From assembly GCF_024506435.1 (NCBI RefSeq), contig NZ_JANIET010000001.1, positions 1,860,001 to 1,924,000 of the forward strand: a DNA stretch of 64,000 nucleotides. The letters are read 5' to 3'. Numbering within the stretch: position 1 is the first letter of the stretch; the number at the start of each line of letters is the position of its first letter. Positions 49,255 to 58,138 of this stretch are shown here, piece after piece. The position numbers were made by a program, and so were the translations under genes. The DNA comes from Pantoea trifolii (GTDB lineage Bacteria; Pseudomonadota; Gammaproteobacteria; Enterobacterales; Enterobacteriaceae). Below the pieces are notes generated by a model. That model did no database searches, was not told the origin of the DNA, and saw only the letters and a list, made by a program, of their open reading frames with translations.

Positions 49255-50172
49255 ATGTACCATCGTGAACCCCCGAGTGAGCAGCAGAATCCCTTATTGC
49301 CGGGCTATGCGTTCAATGCCTGGCTGGTGGCAGGATTGACGCCGATTAACGCCAATGACGCGCTCGATTTCTTTATCGATCGTCCGCACGGCATGAAAGG
49401 CTACATCCTTAATCTGACCATTAAAGGTCAGGGCCGCGTGTTTGATGGTGAATCCGCCTTCGACTGCGAGCCGGGCGATCTGCTGCTGTTTCAACCGAAA
49501 ACCCCGCACTATTATGGCCGCGCGCCCGATAGTCCGTGCTGGTTCCATCGCTGGGTCTATTTCCGTCCGCGCGCGTACTGGACCGATTGGTTGCAGTGGC
49601 AGGATGAAAGTCAGGGCGTAGGGCGTTTGCGTCTGTCAGAAGCGCAGCGTGCCGAATTTGACCGCCTGTTCGCCAGCATCGAACAAACTCACAATTCCGG
49701 ACGTCGCTTCGCCGAAGAGCTGGCGATGAACCTGCTGGAGCGCCTGCTGCTGCGTGCGGTGGAAGAGGACCCGCGCAGCCATCAACAGATTCGCGATCCA
49801 CGCGTGATTGAAGCTTGCCAGTACGTCACTAATCATCTGGCGGGCGAAGTGAAGATTGAAGAAGTGGCGCGCCATGTTTGCCTGTCGCCGTCACGGCTGG
49901 CGCATCTGTTCCGCGAGCAAATGGGCATTAATCTGCTGCGCTGGCGTGAAGATCAGCGCGTTATCCGCGCCAAACTGCTGCTGCAAACCACCCAGGAACC
50001 GATCGCTTCTGTTGGCCGCGAAGTAGGCTACGACGACCAGCTCTACTTCTCGCGTGTGTTCCGCAAACGCGTTGGCGTCAGCCCCAGCGACTTCCGCCGC
50101 CGCAGCCAGGATGCGCAGGATGCGTTGGTGGCTCACGAAAGCTGGCAATCCGCACGGAGTGCTATTTCCTGA
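49255..50172 (+). CDS. araC: Arabinose operon regulator AraC
   Basis: AraC senses L-arabinose and switches the ara promoters between DNA looping and activation. The N-terminal arabinose-binding cupin and dimerisation domain (residues 20-170, with [20 protein letters not shown]) is followed by two helix-turn-helix motifs ([25 protein letters not shown] and [22 protein letters not shown]). Length is 305 residues (E. coli 292), the extra at the C-terminus. Unlike E. coli, it is not divergent from araB but lies behind araFGH. Confidence 0.96.
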   Translation: MYHREPPSEQQNPLLPGYAFNAWLVAGLTPINANDALDFFIDRPHGMKGYILNLTIKGQGRVFDGESAFDCEPGDLLLFQPKTPHYYGRAPDSPCWFHRWVYFRPRAYWTDWLQWQDESQGVGRLRLSEAQRAEFDRLFASIEQTHNSGRRFAEELAMNLLERLLLRAVEEDPRSHQQIRDPRVIEACQYVTNHLAGEVKIEEVARHVCLSPSRLAHLFREQMGINLLRWREDQRVIRAKLLLQTTQEPIASVGREVGYDDQLYFSRVFRKRVGVSPSDFRRRSQDAQDALVAHESWQSARSAIS

Positions 50173-50249
50173 GTTTTCAGGTGATTCCGCCTTGTTCTTA
50201 TAGACTGATTCGTCTTAAATCAGTCTGGTAACGAACAAGAGGAATGAGA

Positions 50250-51290
50250 ATGAGCGATAAATTACGTGTCGGCCTAATCGGCTACGGTTTTGCCAGCAAA
50301 ACCTTTCATGCACCCTTGATCGCCGGTACGCCGGATGTTGAGCTGGCGGCGATCTCGAGCAGCGATGCCAGCAAAGTGCATGCTGACTGGCCGTCAGTGC
50401 AGGTGGTTTCCGATCCTCAGGCGCTGCTGGACGACCCGACACTGCAACTGATTGTTATTCCGACCCCGAATGACACCCATTTCCCCTTAGCTAAAGCGGC
50501 ACTCAACGCCGGTAAACACGTGGTGGTCGATAAGCCATTTACCGTGACGTTGTCACAGGCGCGTGAACTGGATGCGCTGGCGAAAGCCAAAGGTCTGCTG
50601 CTGTCGGTGTTCCATAACCGTCGCTGGGACAGCGATTTCCTGACGCTGAAATCGCTGCTGAACGACGGCACCTTGGGCGAAGTGCGTTACTTCGAATCCC
50701 ACTTTGACCGTTTCCGCCCTGAAGTGCGTCAACGCTGGCGTGAAATGAAAGGTGCGGGCAGCGGCATTTGGTTCGATCTTGGACCGCACGTGCTGGACCA
50801 GGCGCTGCAGCTGTTTGGCACGCCGGTCGCCATCAATGTCGATATGGCAGAGCTGCGTCCAGGCGCTCAAACCACCGATTACTTCCATGCCGTATTGACC
50901 TATCCAACGCGCCGCGTGGTGCTGCACGCCAGCATGTTGGTGGCGGCGGAATCAGCACGCTTTGTGGTGCACGGTACGCGCGGCAGCTACGTGAAATACG
51001 GACTCGATCCGCAGGAAGATCGTCTGAAAGCGGGTGAACGTCCGCCGCAGGAAGATTGGGGCTACGACATGCGCAACGGTACGCTGACGCTGGCGGAGGG
51101 TGATGTGATGGTGGAGAAAGAGCTGCTAACCTTGCCAGGCAACTATCCGGCGTACTACGCAGGCATTCGTGATGCGATTACGGGCACAGGTGCAAATCCG
51201 GTGCAGGCAGAAGAGGCGATTCAGGTAATGGAGTTGATCGAGCTGGGCTTGCAGTCCGCCGAGAAGCGCCAGACTATGTCGTTGCGTTAA
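50250..51290 (+). CDS. ydgJ: Gfo/Idh/MocA oxidoreductase YdgJ
   Basis: YdgJ is a predicted NAD(P)-dependent sugar or cyclitol dehydrogenase. The N-terminal Rossmann motif is VGLIGYGFASKTFHAPLI, the family signature is AGKHVVVDKPFTVT, and the C-terminal substrate domain includes ESHFDRFRPEVRQRW. The ATG with AGAGG 7 bases upstream gives 346 residues, matching E. coli; an ATG two codons earlier overlaps the ribosome site. The substrate is unknown. Confidence 0.93.
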   Translation: MSDKLRVGLIGYGFASKTFHAPLIAGTPDVELAAISSSDASKVHADWPSVQVVSDPQALLDDPTLQLIVIPTPNDTHFPLAKAALNAGKHVVVDKPFTVTLSQARELDALAKAKGLLLSVFHNRRWDSDFLTLKSLLNDGTLGEVRYFESHFDRFRPEVRQRWREMKGAGSGIWFDLGPHVLDQALQLFGTPVAINVDMAELRPGAQTTDYFHAVLTYPTRRVVLHASMLVAAESARFVVHGTRGSYVKYGLDPQEDRLKAGERPPQEDWGYDMRNGTLTLAEGDVMVEKELLTLPGNYPAYYAGIRDAITGTGANPVQAEEAIQVMELIELGLQSAEKRQTMSLR

Positions 51291-51301
51291 TTCGCTTTAC
51301 T

Positions 51302-51335
51302 CCCTCTCCCTTTGGGAGAGGGCCGGGGTAAGGGG
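51302..51335. repeat. CCCTCTCCC hairpin repeat, copy C
   Basis: CCCTCTCCC / GGGAGAGGG is a 9-bp stem followed by CCGGGGTAAGGGG. It begins 12 bases past the ydgJ stop and faces copy D in inverted orientation. Confidence 0.8.
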
Positions 51336-51356
51336 AAAACACTCCGTGCGCTTTAT

Positions 51357-51392
51357 CCCTCACCCTAACCCTCTCCCGCACGCGGGAGAGGG
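51357..51392. repeat. CCCTCTCCCGC hairpin repeat, copy D
   Basis: CCCTCACCCTAA leads into the stem CCCTCTCCCGC / GCGGGAGAGGG. It ends 6 bases from the stop of convergent add. Copies C and D could together terminate ydgJ and add. Confidence 0.8.
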
Positions 51393-51397
51393 AATAT

Positions 51398-52396
51398 TTA
51401 TCCCGCCACGCGTGCGCGCAGCGCGGCTTTCTCGGCATCACTCAGGAACGCGATGGTCACGCCATTATCCTGCGCCTGACGCATCTCTTCCGCCGTCAAT
51501 CCCGCTTGCGGTGCCGCCACTTCATACTCATGTGCCAGCTCAACGCCCTGAACCGCCGGATCGTCAGTATTAATGGTGGCGAGAATGCCATGCTGCAGGA
51601 AGGTTTTCAGCGGATGGCTGCTTAGCAACGATACGGTGCTGGTCTGAATATTCGAGGTCAGGCACGATTCAATACCAATACGCTGCTCGGCAAGGAAATC
51701 CATCAGTGCGCGATCTTCAATCGCCTTCACGCCGTGACCAATACGCTCCGCGCCCAGCTCGCGAATCGCTTGCCAGATGCTTTCCGGGCCTGCGGCTTCA
51801 CCGGCGTGAACCGTAATGCGGAAACCGGCATCACGCGCACGATTAAAGTGGCTGAGGAATTCGCTGCCTGGGAAGCCTAATTCGTCACCGGCCAAATCGA
51901 CGGCGGTGATGCCATCGCGATGCGCCAGCAAACCTTCCAGCTCGCGCAGGCAAGCTTCTTCACCAAAGGTACGGCTCATAATGCCGGTCAGGCGCACATC
52001 GACGCCGTATTGCTGAATACCGGCCCGCACGCCATCAATCACCGCTTCAACCACGCCGGCAATCGGCAGCTTGTGGGTCATCGCCATATAGCCCGGTGAG
52101 AAGCGCAGTTCCGCATAGTGAATGCCGGCGCGCGCCGCATCTTCGACGTTTTCCAGCGCGATACGACGGCAGGCATCAAGATCGCCCAGCACTTTCACGC
52201 CCCAGTCGAGTTTCTGCAGGAAGCTCACCAGATCCGGTTCATTCGCGGTGACCTGCACATGCGGACGCAATGCATCAAGCGAATCAGCGGGCAGCGTAAG
52301 ATTATGCTGGCGGCCTAAATCGAGAATGGTTTGTGCGCGGATATTGCCATCAAGGTGGCGGTGAATGTCGGTGAGGGGGAGTTTTAGATCAATCAT
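51398..52396 (-). CDS. add: Adenosine deaminase
   Basis: Add deaminates adenosine and deoxyadenosine to inosine compounds, linking to the nucleoside uptake genes at the left end. Zinc ligands His12 and His14 are in [10 protein letters not shown], the catalytic HAGEAAGP and the late ligand in INTDDP are visible. Length is 332 residues (E. coli 333). Confidence 0.97.
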   Translation of the reverse strand: MIDLKLPLTDIHRHLDGNIRAQTILDLGRQHNLTLPADSLDALRPHVQVTANEPDLVSFLQKLDWGVKVLGDLDACRRIALENVEDAARAGIHYAELRFSPGYMAMTHKLPIAGVVEAVIDGVRAGIQQYGVDVRLTGIMSRTFGEEACLRELEGLLAHRDGITAVDLAGDELGFPGSEFLSHFNRARDAGFRITVHAGEAAGPESIWQAIRELGAERIGHGVKAIEDRALMDFLAEQRIGIESCLTSNIQTSTVSLLSSHPLKTFLQHGILATINTDDPAVQGVELAHEYEVAAPQAGLTAEEMRQAQDNGVTIAFLSDAEKAALRARVAG

Positions 52397-52478
52397 GGCG
52401 CACTCGCTTCAGTTTCATAAAGTGCAGAGGATTATAAAAACATCTTGCGCAACAGCGCCAGCGATTTGCGCAAACAGG

Positions 52479-52508
52479 AAAACGGATGCTGAATTAATCA
52501 GCATCCGT
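52479..52508 (-). terminator. Terminator of malY
   Basis: ACGGATGCTGA / TCAGCATCCGT is a perfect 11-bp stem with a 5-base loop; on the minus strand it is followed by TTTTCC. It lies 7 bases past the malY stop. Confidence 0.88.
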
Positions 52509-52514
52509 CGCATT

Positions 52515-53693
52515 TCAGAACGATTTTAACGCGGCGATGAGACGATCCAGCCCATCATCCAGTTTGCTGCGTGGGCAACCGGCGTTGAGCCGCAAATACC
52601 CGCGACTCGCTGCGCCGTAAGTCGAACCGGGCATGATCGCCACTTTGTGTTGATGAATCAGACGCTGTTGCAGCACCTGTTCGTCAATGCCAAGCGGATT
52701 GAGATCGATCCACGCCAGGTAAGTGGCGGCGGGCGGCTGCCAGTTAAGCTGCGGAAACGCCGTGTTCATCCGTCCTGCAATGTGCTGCATATTGCCACGT
52801 AATTGGGTACGCAGTGCATCCAGCCACGGCGCGCCATCGCGATACGCGGCGATGGTGGCGGCAAGCGCCATGACTGCCGGCGAGGATAAACCATCCTGCT
52901 GCTTCAGCGCGTGGAACCATGCCTGACGATCGCGCTCATCTGGAATGATGCCCCACGCGCCGGTCAGTGCCGGAATGTTGAAGCTCTTGGAAGCCGAGGT
53001 GAACAGCGCCCAATCTGACTGCGCAACCTGGCTCCACGGCGTATGCCGCGCATCACTTAGCACCATATCCATATGGATTTCATCGCTGATCACCTTCACG
53101 CCATACTTTTCGCATAGCGCGGCCATCTGGCGCAGCTCGTCTTCGCGCCACACTTTGCCGGTAGGATTGTGCGGACTACACAGCAGCATCACTTTACAGC
53201 GCGGACGCGCCAACAAACCTTCCAGCTGCGGCATGTCGCACAGCCATTCACTTCCGTGGCGCTGCAGCGGCTGCTCCAGTACGCGACGCTGATTGCTGTT
53301 GATGGTGTTGTAAAACGCATCGTAAGCAGGCGTGTGGATCAGCACTTCATCGTCCGGCTGCGTCCAGTGGCGCAACAGCTGCGCCACCATGTAAATCACC
53401 GACGGACCATAAACCAGCGATTCTGCCGCGACGTCAGTAGCGAAACGGCTGCGCATCCAGTGTTGAATGGCAGACAGAAAATCATCATGCTGCCAGCGGC
53501 TGTACCCAAACACCCCGTGCGTAAGGCGCTGTTGCAGCGCCTCGATGATGCAAGGCGCGGTGGCGAAATCCATGTCGGAAATAGTGAAGGGCAGCAAGTC
53601 CGCCACGCCAAACCGATCGGCCACGAAATCCCACTGCGTACACCAGCTGCCGTGGCGATCCACCACCTGATTGAAATCAAAACCTTGCATCAT
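52515..53693 (-). CDS. malY: Cystathionine beta-lyase/MalT modulator MalY
   Basis: MalY is a PLP enzyme with beta-cystathionase activity that, in E. coli, also binds and inhibits the maltose activator MalT. The PLP lysine is in SASKSFNIPAL, and the fold type I motifs PFTISDMDFATAP and LLCSPHNPTGKVW are conserved. Length is 392 residues (E. coli 390). Its ATG overlaps the malX stop by one base (TAATG), so the two are translationally coupled. Confidence 0.96.
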   Translation of the reverse strand: MMQGFDFNQVVDRHGSWCTQWDFVADRFGVADLLPFTISDMDFATAPCIIEALQQRLTHGVFGYSRWQHDDFLSAIQHWMRSRFATDVAAESLVYGPSVIYMVAQLLRHWTQPDDEVLIHTPAYDAFYNTINSNQRRVLEQPLQRHGSEWLCDMPQLEGLLARPRCKVMLLCSPHNPTGKVWREDELRQMAALCEKYGVKVISDEIHMDMVLSDARHTPWSQVAQSDWALFTSASKSFNIPALTGAWGIIPDERDRQAWFHALKQQDGLSSPAVMALAATIAAYRDGAPWLDALRTQLRGNMQHIAGRMNTAFPQLNWQPPAATYLAWIDLNPLGIDEQVLQQRLIHQHKVAIMPGSTYGAASRGYLRLNAGCPRSKLDDGLDRLIAALKSF

Positions 53694-55279
53694 TACACCG
53701 TCGCGCTCATCAGGTGTGCCATCTCATCTTTAACCGACTGCACCTGCGGGCCCATTACCACTTGCAGATTGGTGGCATTGACATGCACTACGCCAATCGC
53801 ACCGTTGGCTTTCAGCGTTGCATCATCCACCTTGCTCATATCGACCACGGTAATACGCAGACGCGTCAGGCAGTTATCCAGTGAAGCGATGTTTTCCACG
53901 CCGCCCAGCGCCGACAGAATCGCTGGCGTGTTGAAGCCCGATTTACCGACAGCCGCGCGATTAACCTGCTGCTCCACGCTGTTGCTTTCCACTTCGCGAC
54001 CTGGCGTTTTGATATTGAAGTGGCTGATGGCAAAACGGAAGATGACGTAATAAGACACAAACCACACCGCAGCAATCACCGGCACCCAATACCATTTGGT
54101 GGAAAGGCCGTGCAGCACGCCGAAGACGAAGAAGTCGATCACGTTGCCGTCGGTATTACCGATAGTTACGCCCAGCATCGCCATCACGGTGAAGCCCAAA
54201 CCGGTCAGCAGTGCGTGGATCAGATACAGCACCGGCGCAACGAACAGGAACAGGAATTCCAGCGGTTCTGTGGTGCCGCCCACGACGCACGCCACCACGC
54301 CGGAAATCAGCAGGCCTTTAATTTTATGACGGTTTTCCGGACGGGCGCAGTGATACATCGCCAATGCTGCGCCCGGCAAACCACCGAGGAAGGCCGGCAT
54401 TTTACCCTGCGACAGGAAGCGTGTGGCGCTCTCGGCAAAGCCGTGCGTATCCGCACATGCCAGCTGCGCCTGGAAGATGGTCAACGCACCGCTGACACTT
54501 TTACCGCACACATCCATAGTGCCGCCCGCATCGGTAAAGCGGATGATCGCCACCAGAATGTGCTGCAAACCAAACGGTAAAAGCAGACGTTCGCCGGTAC
54601 CGAAGATCATCGGGCCAAATTCACCGGCGCTGTTGATTACCCAGCCAAGACCGGTAATTGCACGGGCGAAGAAGGGCCAGATATGCGGAACCACTAAGCC
54701 CAGCACGCCCATCGCCATCGCGGTGACGATCGGCACAAAGCGCGTGCCACCAAAAAACGCCAGCGCATCCGGCAGGCGAATGTTGTGGAAACGCTCATGC
54801 AACCAAAACACCACGATACCGACGATCACCGCGCCGAGAATACCGGTGTCGATGGACTGAATGCCGAGGATATTTTGTACGTTATTAGCTTTCAGCACCG
54901 CCGCATCGGTGGTTGGCAGAATGCCATTGATGTTGAGCCAGAAGTTGATACTCAGGTTCAGCACCGCATAGCCAACAAAACCGGCAAACGCTGCCACGCC
55001 TTTGTTCTCGCGCGCCATACCAAGCGGAATGGCAATGGCAAACATCACCGGCAGATAGCTAAAGGCAAAGGAACCGATTTTCGCCAGCCAGATAAACAGA
55101 TATTGCAGGAAAGGCTGATCGAGCGCGGGAATGAGCGTGAGCACATCGCGGCTGCTGAGCGAACTGCCGATGCCGAGCAGGATACCGCAGAACGAAAGCA
55201 GTGCGACGGGCAACATAAAGGTTTTGCCCAGACTTTGGAAAAACTCCCAAAGTGACATTTTGGGACGACTGGCGGACAT
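53693..55279 (-). CDS. malX: PTS permease MalX (EIICB, glucose/maltose type)
   Basis: MalX is a phosphotransferase permease with an N-terminal EIIC membrane domain (about ten helices, residues 10-410) and a C-terminal EIIB domain whose phosphorylated Cys470 is in SLDNCLTRLR. It needs EIIA from elsewhere. The EIIC sugar-site motif GGTTEPLEFLFLF is visible. The ATG with AGGAG 7 bases upstream gives 528 residues (E. coli 530). In E. coli it can carry glucose and maltose, but the natural substrate is unclear. Confidence 0.96.
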   Translation of the reverse strand: MSASRPKMSLWEFFQSLGKTFMLPVALLSFCGILLGIGSSLSSRDVLTLIPALDQPFLQYLFIWLAKIGSFAFSYLPVMFAIAIPLGMARENKGVAAFAGFVGYAVLNLSINFWLNINGILPTTDAAVLKANNVQNILGIQSIDTGILGAVIVGIVVFWLHERFHNIRLPDALAFFGGTRFVPIVTAMAMGVLGLVVPHIWPFFARAITGLGWVINSAGEFGPMIFGTGERLLLPFGLQHILVAIIRFTDAGGTMDVCGKSVSGALTIFQAQLACADTHGFAESATRFLSQGKMPAFLGGLPGAALAMYHCARPENRHKIKGLLISGVVACVVGGTTEPLEFLFLFVAPVLYLIHALLTGLGFTVMAMLGVTIGNTDGNVIDFFVFGVLHGLSTKWYWVPVIAAVWFVSYYVIFRFAISHFNIKTPGREVESNSVEQQVNRAAVGKSGFNTPAILSALGGVENIASLDNCLTRLRITVVDMSKVDDATLKANGAIGVVHVNATNLQVVMGPQVQSVKDEMAHLMSATV

Positions 55280-55326
55280 AGACTCTCCTGGCAATAAAAG
55301 TGAAAGGCTTCAATGAGGTCAAGGAT

Positions 55327-55342
55327 GATAAAACGTTTTACC
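55327..55342. promoter_or_regulatory. MalI operator 1
   Basis: GATAAAACGTTTTACC differs from the E. coli MalI operator GATAAAACGTTTTATC by one base. It lies 48 bases upstream of malX. Confidence 0.88.
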
Positions 55343-55351
55343 GCTTATTTT

Positions 55352-55367
55352 TGTGGCTATAATCACA
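55352..55367. promoter_or_regulatory. CRP site in the malX/malI spacer
   Basis: TGTGG-CTATAA-TCACA matches the CRP consensus at 9 of 10 positions. It lies between the two MalI operators, in line with the CRP-dependent divergent malX and malI promoters of E. coli. Confidence 0.8.
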
Positions 55368-55405
55368 AAGAGTGACTAATTGCAGACTTTATTTTTGGTG
55401 CAATC

Positions 55406-55421
55406 AGTGTAACGTTTTACC
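55406..55421. promoter_or_regulatory. MalI operator 2
   Basis: AGTGTAACGTTTTACC keeps the right half of operator 1 (ACGTTTTACC) exactly and the left half imperfectly. It lies 33-48 bases before the malI start, suited to autoregulation. Confidence 0.7.
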
Positions 55422-55453
55422 TCTTTGAATTTGGACGTGGGTAACGGAAGGCT

Positions 55454-56482
55454 ATGTCCCAGCAGAAAACCACTATTCATGATGTGGCGTTGGTCGCCGG
55501 GGTGTCGGTCTCTACCGTGTCGTTGGTGCTCTCCGGCAAAGGGCGCATTTCGCCCGCTACGGCCACACGTGTCAATCAGGCGATTGAGCAGCTTGGCTAC
55601 GTGCGTAATCGTTCGGCCTCAATCTTGCGCGGCGGCGAAAGCGGCGTGATCGGCTTGATCGTGCGCGATCTCAGCCAGCCATTTTATGCCGCGATGACGG
55701 CCGGACTCAGCGAAGTGCTGGAGCAGCAGGGCAAAGTGCTGGTGCTGACACAAAGCGGTCAGCACGGCCAACATCTTAAACGCTGCTTTGACACGCTGGT
55801 GGCGCAGGGCGCGGAAGGGATTGTGCTCGGCGGCGCGGTGGCGCAGGCGGAAACGCTGGTGCCGCAGGCGCAGGAACAGAACATCGCCTTAGTCTGTGCC
55901 TCGCGCGCCAGCAGCCTGGATAACGTTGACTCATTGCGTCCCGATAATAGTCAGGCGGCGCGCATGGCGACGGAGTATCTGATTCGTCAGGGCCATCAGC
56001 GCATCGCCTGGATGGGCGGTTTGGGATCGTCTCTGACGCGCGCCGAGCGGATTGGCGGCTACTGCGCCACTTTATTGCAATACGGTTTGCCGTTTCGATC
56101 CGACTGGATTATTGAGTGTGACGATCGCCAACAAAGCGTGTCGGCATTAACGCTGCAATTGTTGCGTCAGCATCCGGGTATTACCGCGATTCTGGCGCAT
56201 AACGGCAGCACCGCGCTCGGTTGCTATTTTGGTGCGTTACGCTGTGGGCGAACCTTTGGTGAAGGCGCAGTCGATAGCTACTACACGCAGCAACTGGCGC
56301 TGGTGGGCTTCAATGACGATCCGCAGCGGGAGTTGCACGATCCCACCATGACCTTTGTCAGCAGCGAAGCGCGTGATGTAGGAAGAAGGGCGGCGGAACG
56401 GATGTTGCATCGACTGGCGCAGCCGGAAGCGGAGATTCAAAGTTTGATTGTGCCGCCGCAGCTGATGCGCGGGGAAGTTTAG
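55454..56482 (+). CDS. malI: LacI-family repressor MalI
   Basis: MalI represses malXY and its own gene; the inducer is not known. The N-terminal DNA-binding domain (TTIHDVALVAGVSVSTVSLV) with the hinge region near residue 50 is followed by a periplasmic-binding-protein-like effector domain. Length is 342 residues. GGAAGG lies just upstream of the ATG. It is divergent from malX across a 174-bp spacer with two operators and a CRP site. Confidence 0.95.
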   Translation: MSQQKTTIHDVALVAGVSVSTVSLVLSGKGRISPATATRVNQAIEQLGYVRNRSASILRGGESGVIGLIVRDLSQPFYAAMTAGLSEVLEQQGKVLVLTQSGQHGQHLKRCFDTLVAQGAEGIVLGGAVAQAETLVPQAQEQNIALVCASRASSLDNVDSLRPDNSQAARMATEYLIRQGHQRIAWMGGLGSSLTRAERIGGYCATLLQYGLPFRSDWIIECDDRQQSVSALTLQLLRQHPGITAILAHNGSTALGCYFGALRCGRTFGEGAVDSYYTQQLALVGFNDDPQRELHDPTMTFVSSEARDVGRRAAERMLHRLAQPEAEIQSLIVPPQLMRGEV

Positions 56483-56507
56483 GGCGGCCAGTTGGCCGCC
56501 CCACTAA

Positions 56508-58007
56508 TTACTCTGGCATACCTTCGCTGGTTGGTGCGCCCAGCATATAGCGTGACAGGAACTGCTCCAGCGTCATCTTGTCGCCGTTCATGGTGACCTG
56601 ACCGTTGCCGTATTGCAGGCTGGTGACGATGTTGTCATCCTGCTGCTGCGTCAGGCGGAACATCTGGCCCATCGCCGCTAAACCTTTCACCTGCTGATCC
56701 GCCAGCTTCTGCGCATCATCACCCTGATAACCTTCCGCCAAACCGACATGACGCATGGTTTCTGTCGCCATCGGCATATTGATCGCCAGCTTGCCGTCGA
56801 GGGTTTTCAGCACACGATCCACTGCGGCACCCAAACTCTGCGCTTCGCCGGTGACGGTGGCCGGATCGTTAAAGCCGACTTTCAGATTAAAGGTGCTTTC
56901 ACCTTTGTCATTTTTCCAGCTCAACGGTGCGATGCTCAGCGTTGGCGAGCCTTTCAGCAGCGTTGGCAGGTTATTACGCAGGATGGTTTGCACGCTGGCC
57001 TGATAGCGAATCGGATCCTCCGCCACGCCCGGCTGATTCAAGAGATCCTGCATCTGCGCATTGTAAGTATCCGAGAAGGCTTTCACCGCTTGCGCATCGA
57101 ACTGGGCAAACTTCATCGCCAGCTTAGCTTCACCAAATGGCTGTTTCTGCAGGGTGATCTTGTCAACGTTGACGTCCAGCTGCCCGCCAATCTTGCCCTC
57201 TTTATTGTCGAAGGAAGAGGTGGTTTTCAGCTTCTCCAGTGACAAACCTTCCTGACCGTTGATGCTGGCATCGAGTTTATCCAGGGAGATCGACTGATCG
57301 CCAACGCGCACGCCTTCCGGGCTGAGGTGGGTATCGCCGCTCAGCTTCAGGCCATTGAGCGTGAACAGCACTGGCTGTTCCACCTGATTTTTGCTGGTGA
57401 CCGCGATGCTGGAGAAGTCGCCGTCGAGGCTGACTTTGTCGCCTTTATTGTCGGCGCTGATGTTCAGCGTGCCGCCGTTGGTGGCCAGACGATCGCCGGT
57501 CTGCGGATTGTTGTAATCCACCGCCAGCAGGTTGAGATCGGTATTGGTTGCACCGCTGTAACCAACGCGGGTATCAGCATTAACCAACGACTTGCCGTTG
57601 GTCAGTTCAAACAGTTTCTTCACCGCATCGGTGTTTTCCAGCTCGGTATGCACTGACGCCATGCTTGGGATCAGGCTGCCGCGCTTCAACTGGGCGAACG
57701 GGAAAGGACCGTGATCGATAGTCTCGTTCAGCACGATGCTTTGACCTGGCTTCAACAGCGGGTTGTCATTGGTTTGCGAGCTGGCTTGCACCACCAACTT
57801 GGTTTTGCTGCTGAACACACCGCGCTGATAATCCTGATAGCTCAGCGTCAGTCGGCTGTTCGGTGCGTAAGCATTCAGCTGCGCATTGGCATTCTGCAAC
57901 ATCTGATCCATGTGGCTTTCCAGTTGTTTACCGGTAAACCATGCAGCACCAGTCCAAATCACGCCGAGCGCCACAATTACACCTACGGCAACCTGGGTCT
58001 TTTTCAT
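56508..58007 (-). CDS. ydgA: DUF945 protein YdgA
   Basis: YdgA is a 499-residue protein (E. coli 502) with a single N-terminal membrane helix (about residues 5-25) and a large periplasmic beta-rich domain of the DUF945 family. Its role is unknown. It precedes manA in the E. coli order and has the same orientation as manA. Confidence 0.92.
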   Translation of the reverse strand: MKKTQVAVGVIVALGVIWTGAAWFTGKQLESHMDQMLQNANAQLNAYAPNSRLTLSYQDYQRGVFSSKTKLVVQASSQTNDNPLLKPGQSIVLNETIDHGPFPFAQLKRGSLIPSMASVHTELENTDAVKKLFELTNGKSLVNADTRVGYSGATNTDLNLLAVDYNNPQTGDRLATNGGTLNISADNKGDKVSLDGDFSSIAVTSKNQVEQPVLFTLNGLKLSGDTHLSPEGVRVGDQSISLDKLDASINGQEGLSLEKLKTTSSFDNKEGKIGGQLDVNVDKITLQKQPFGEAKLAMKFAQFDAQAVKAFSDTYNAQMQDLLNQPGVAEDPIRYQASVQTILRNNLPTLLKGSPTLSIAPLSWKNDKGESTFNLKVGFNDPATVTGEAQSLGAAVDRVLKTLDGKLAINMPMATETMRHVGLAEGYQGDDAQKLADQQVKGLAAMGQMFRLTQQQDDNIVTSLQYGNGQVTMNGDKMTLEQFLSRYMLGAPTSEGMPE

Positions 58008-58138
58008 CGCTGTGTCGTCCTTATCCTTGCGTCCGCACGCCGCTGGTCGGTGCGCGACGGGTGAAGAAAAACGCCCGCAGGCGTTTTAAATTAATAGTTT
58101 GAAAGAATAGCAGTTAATGCTGGCAGCGTCACCGGAAC

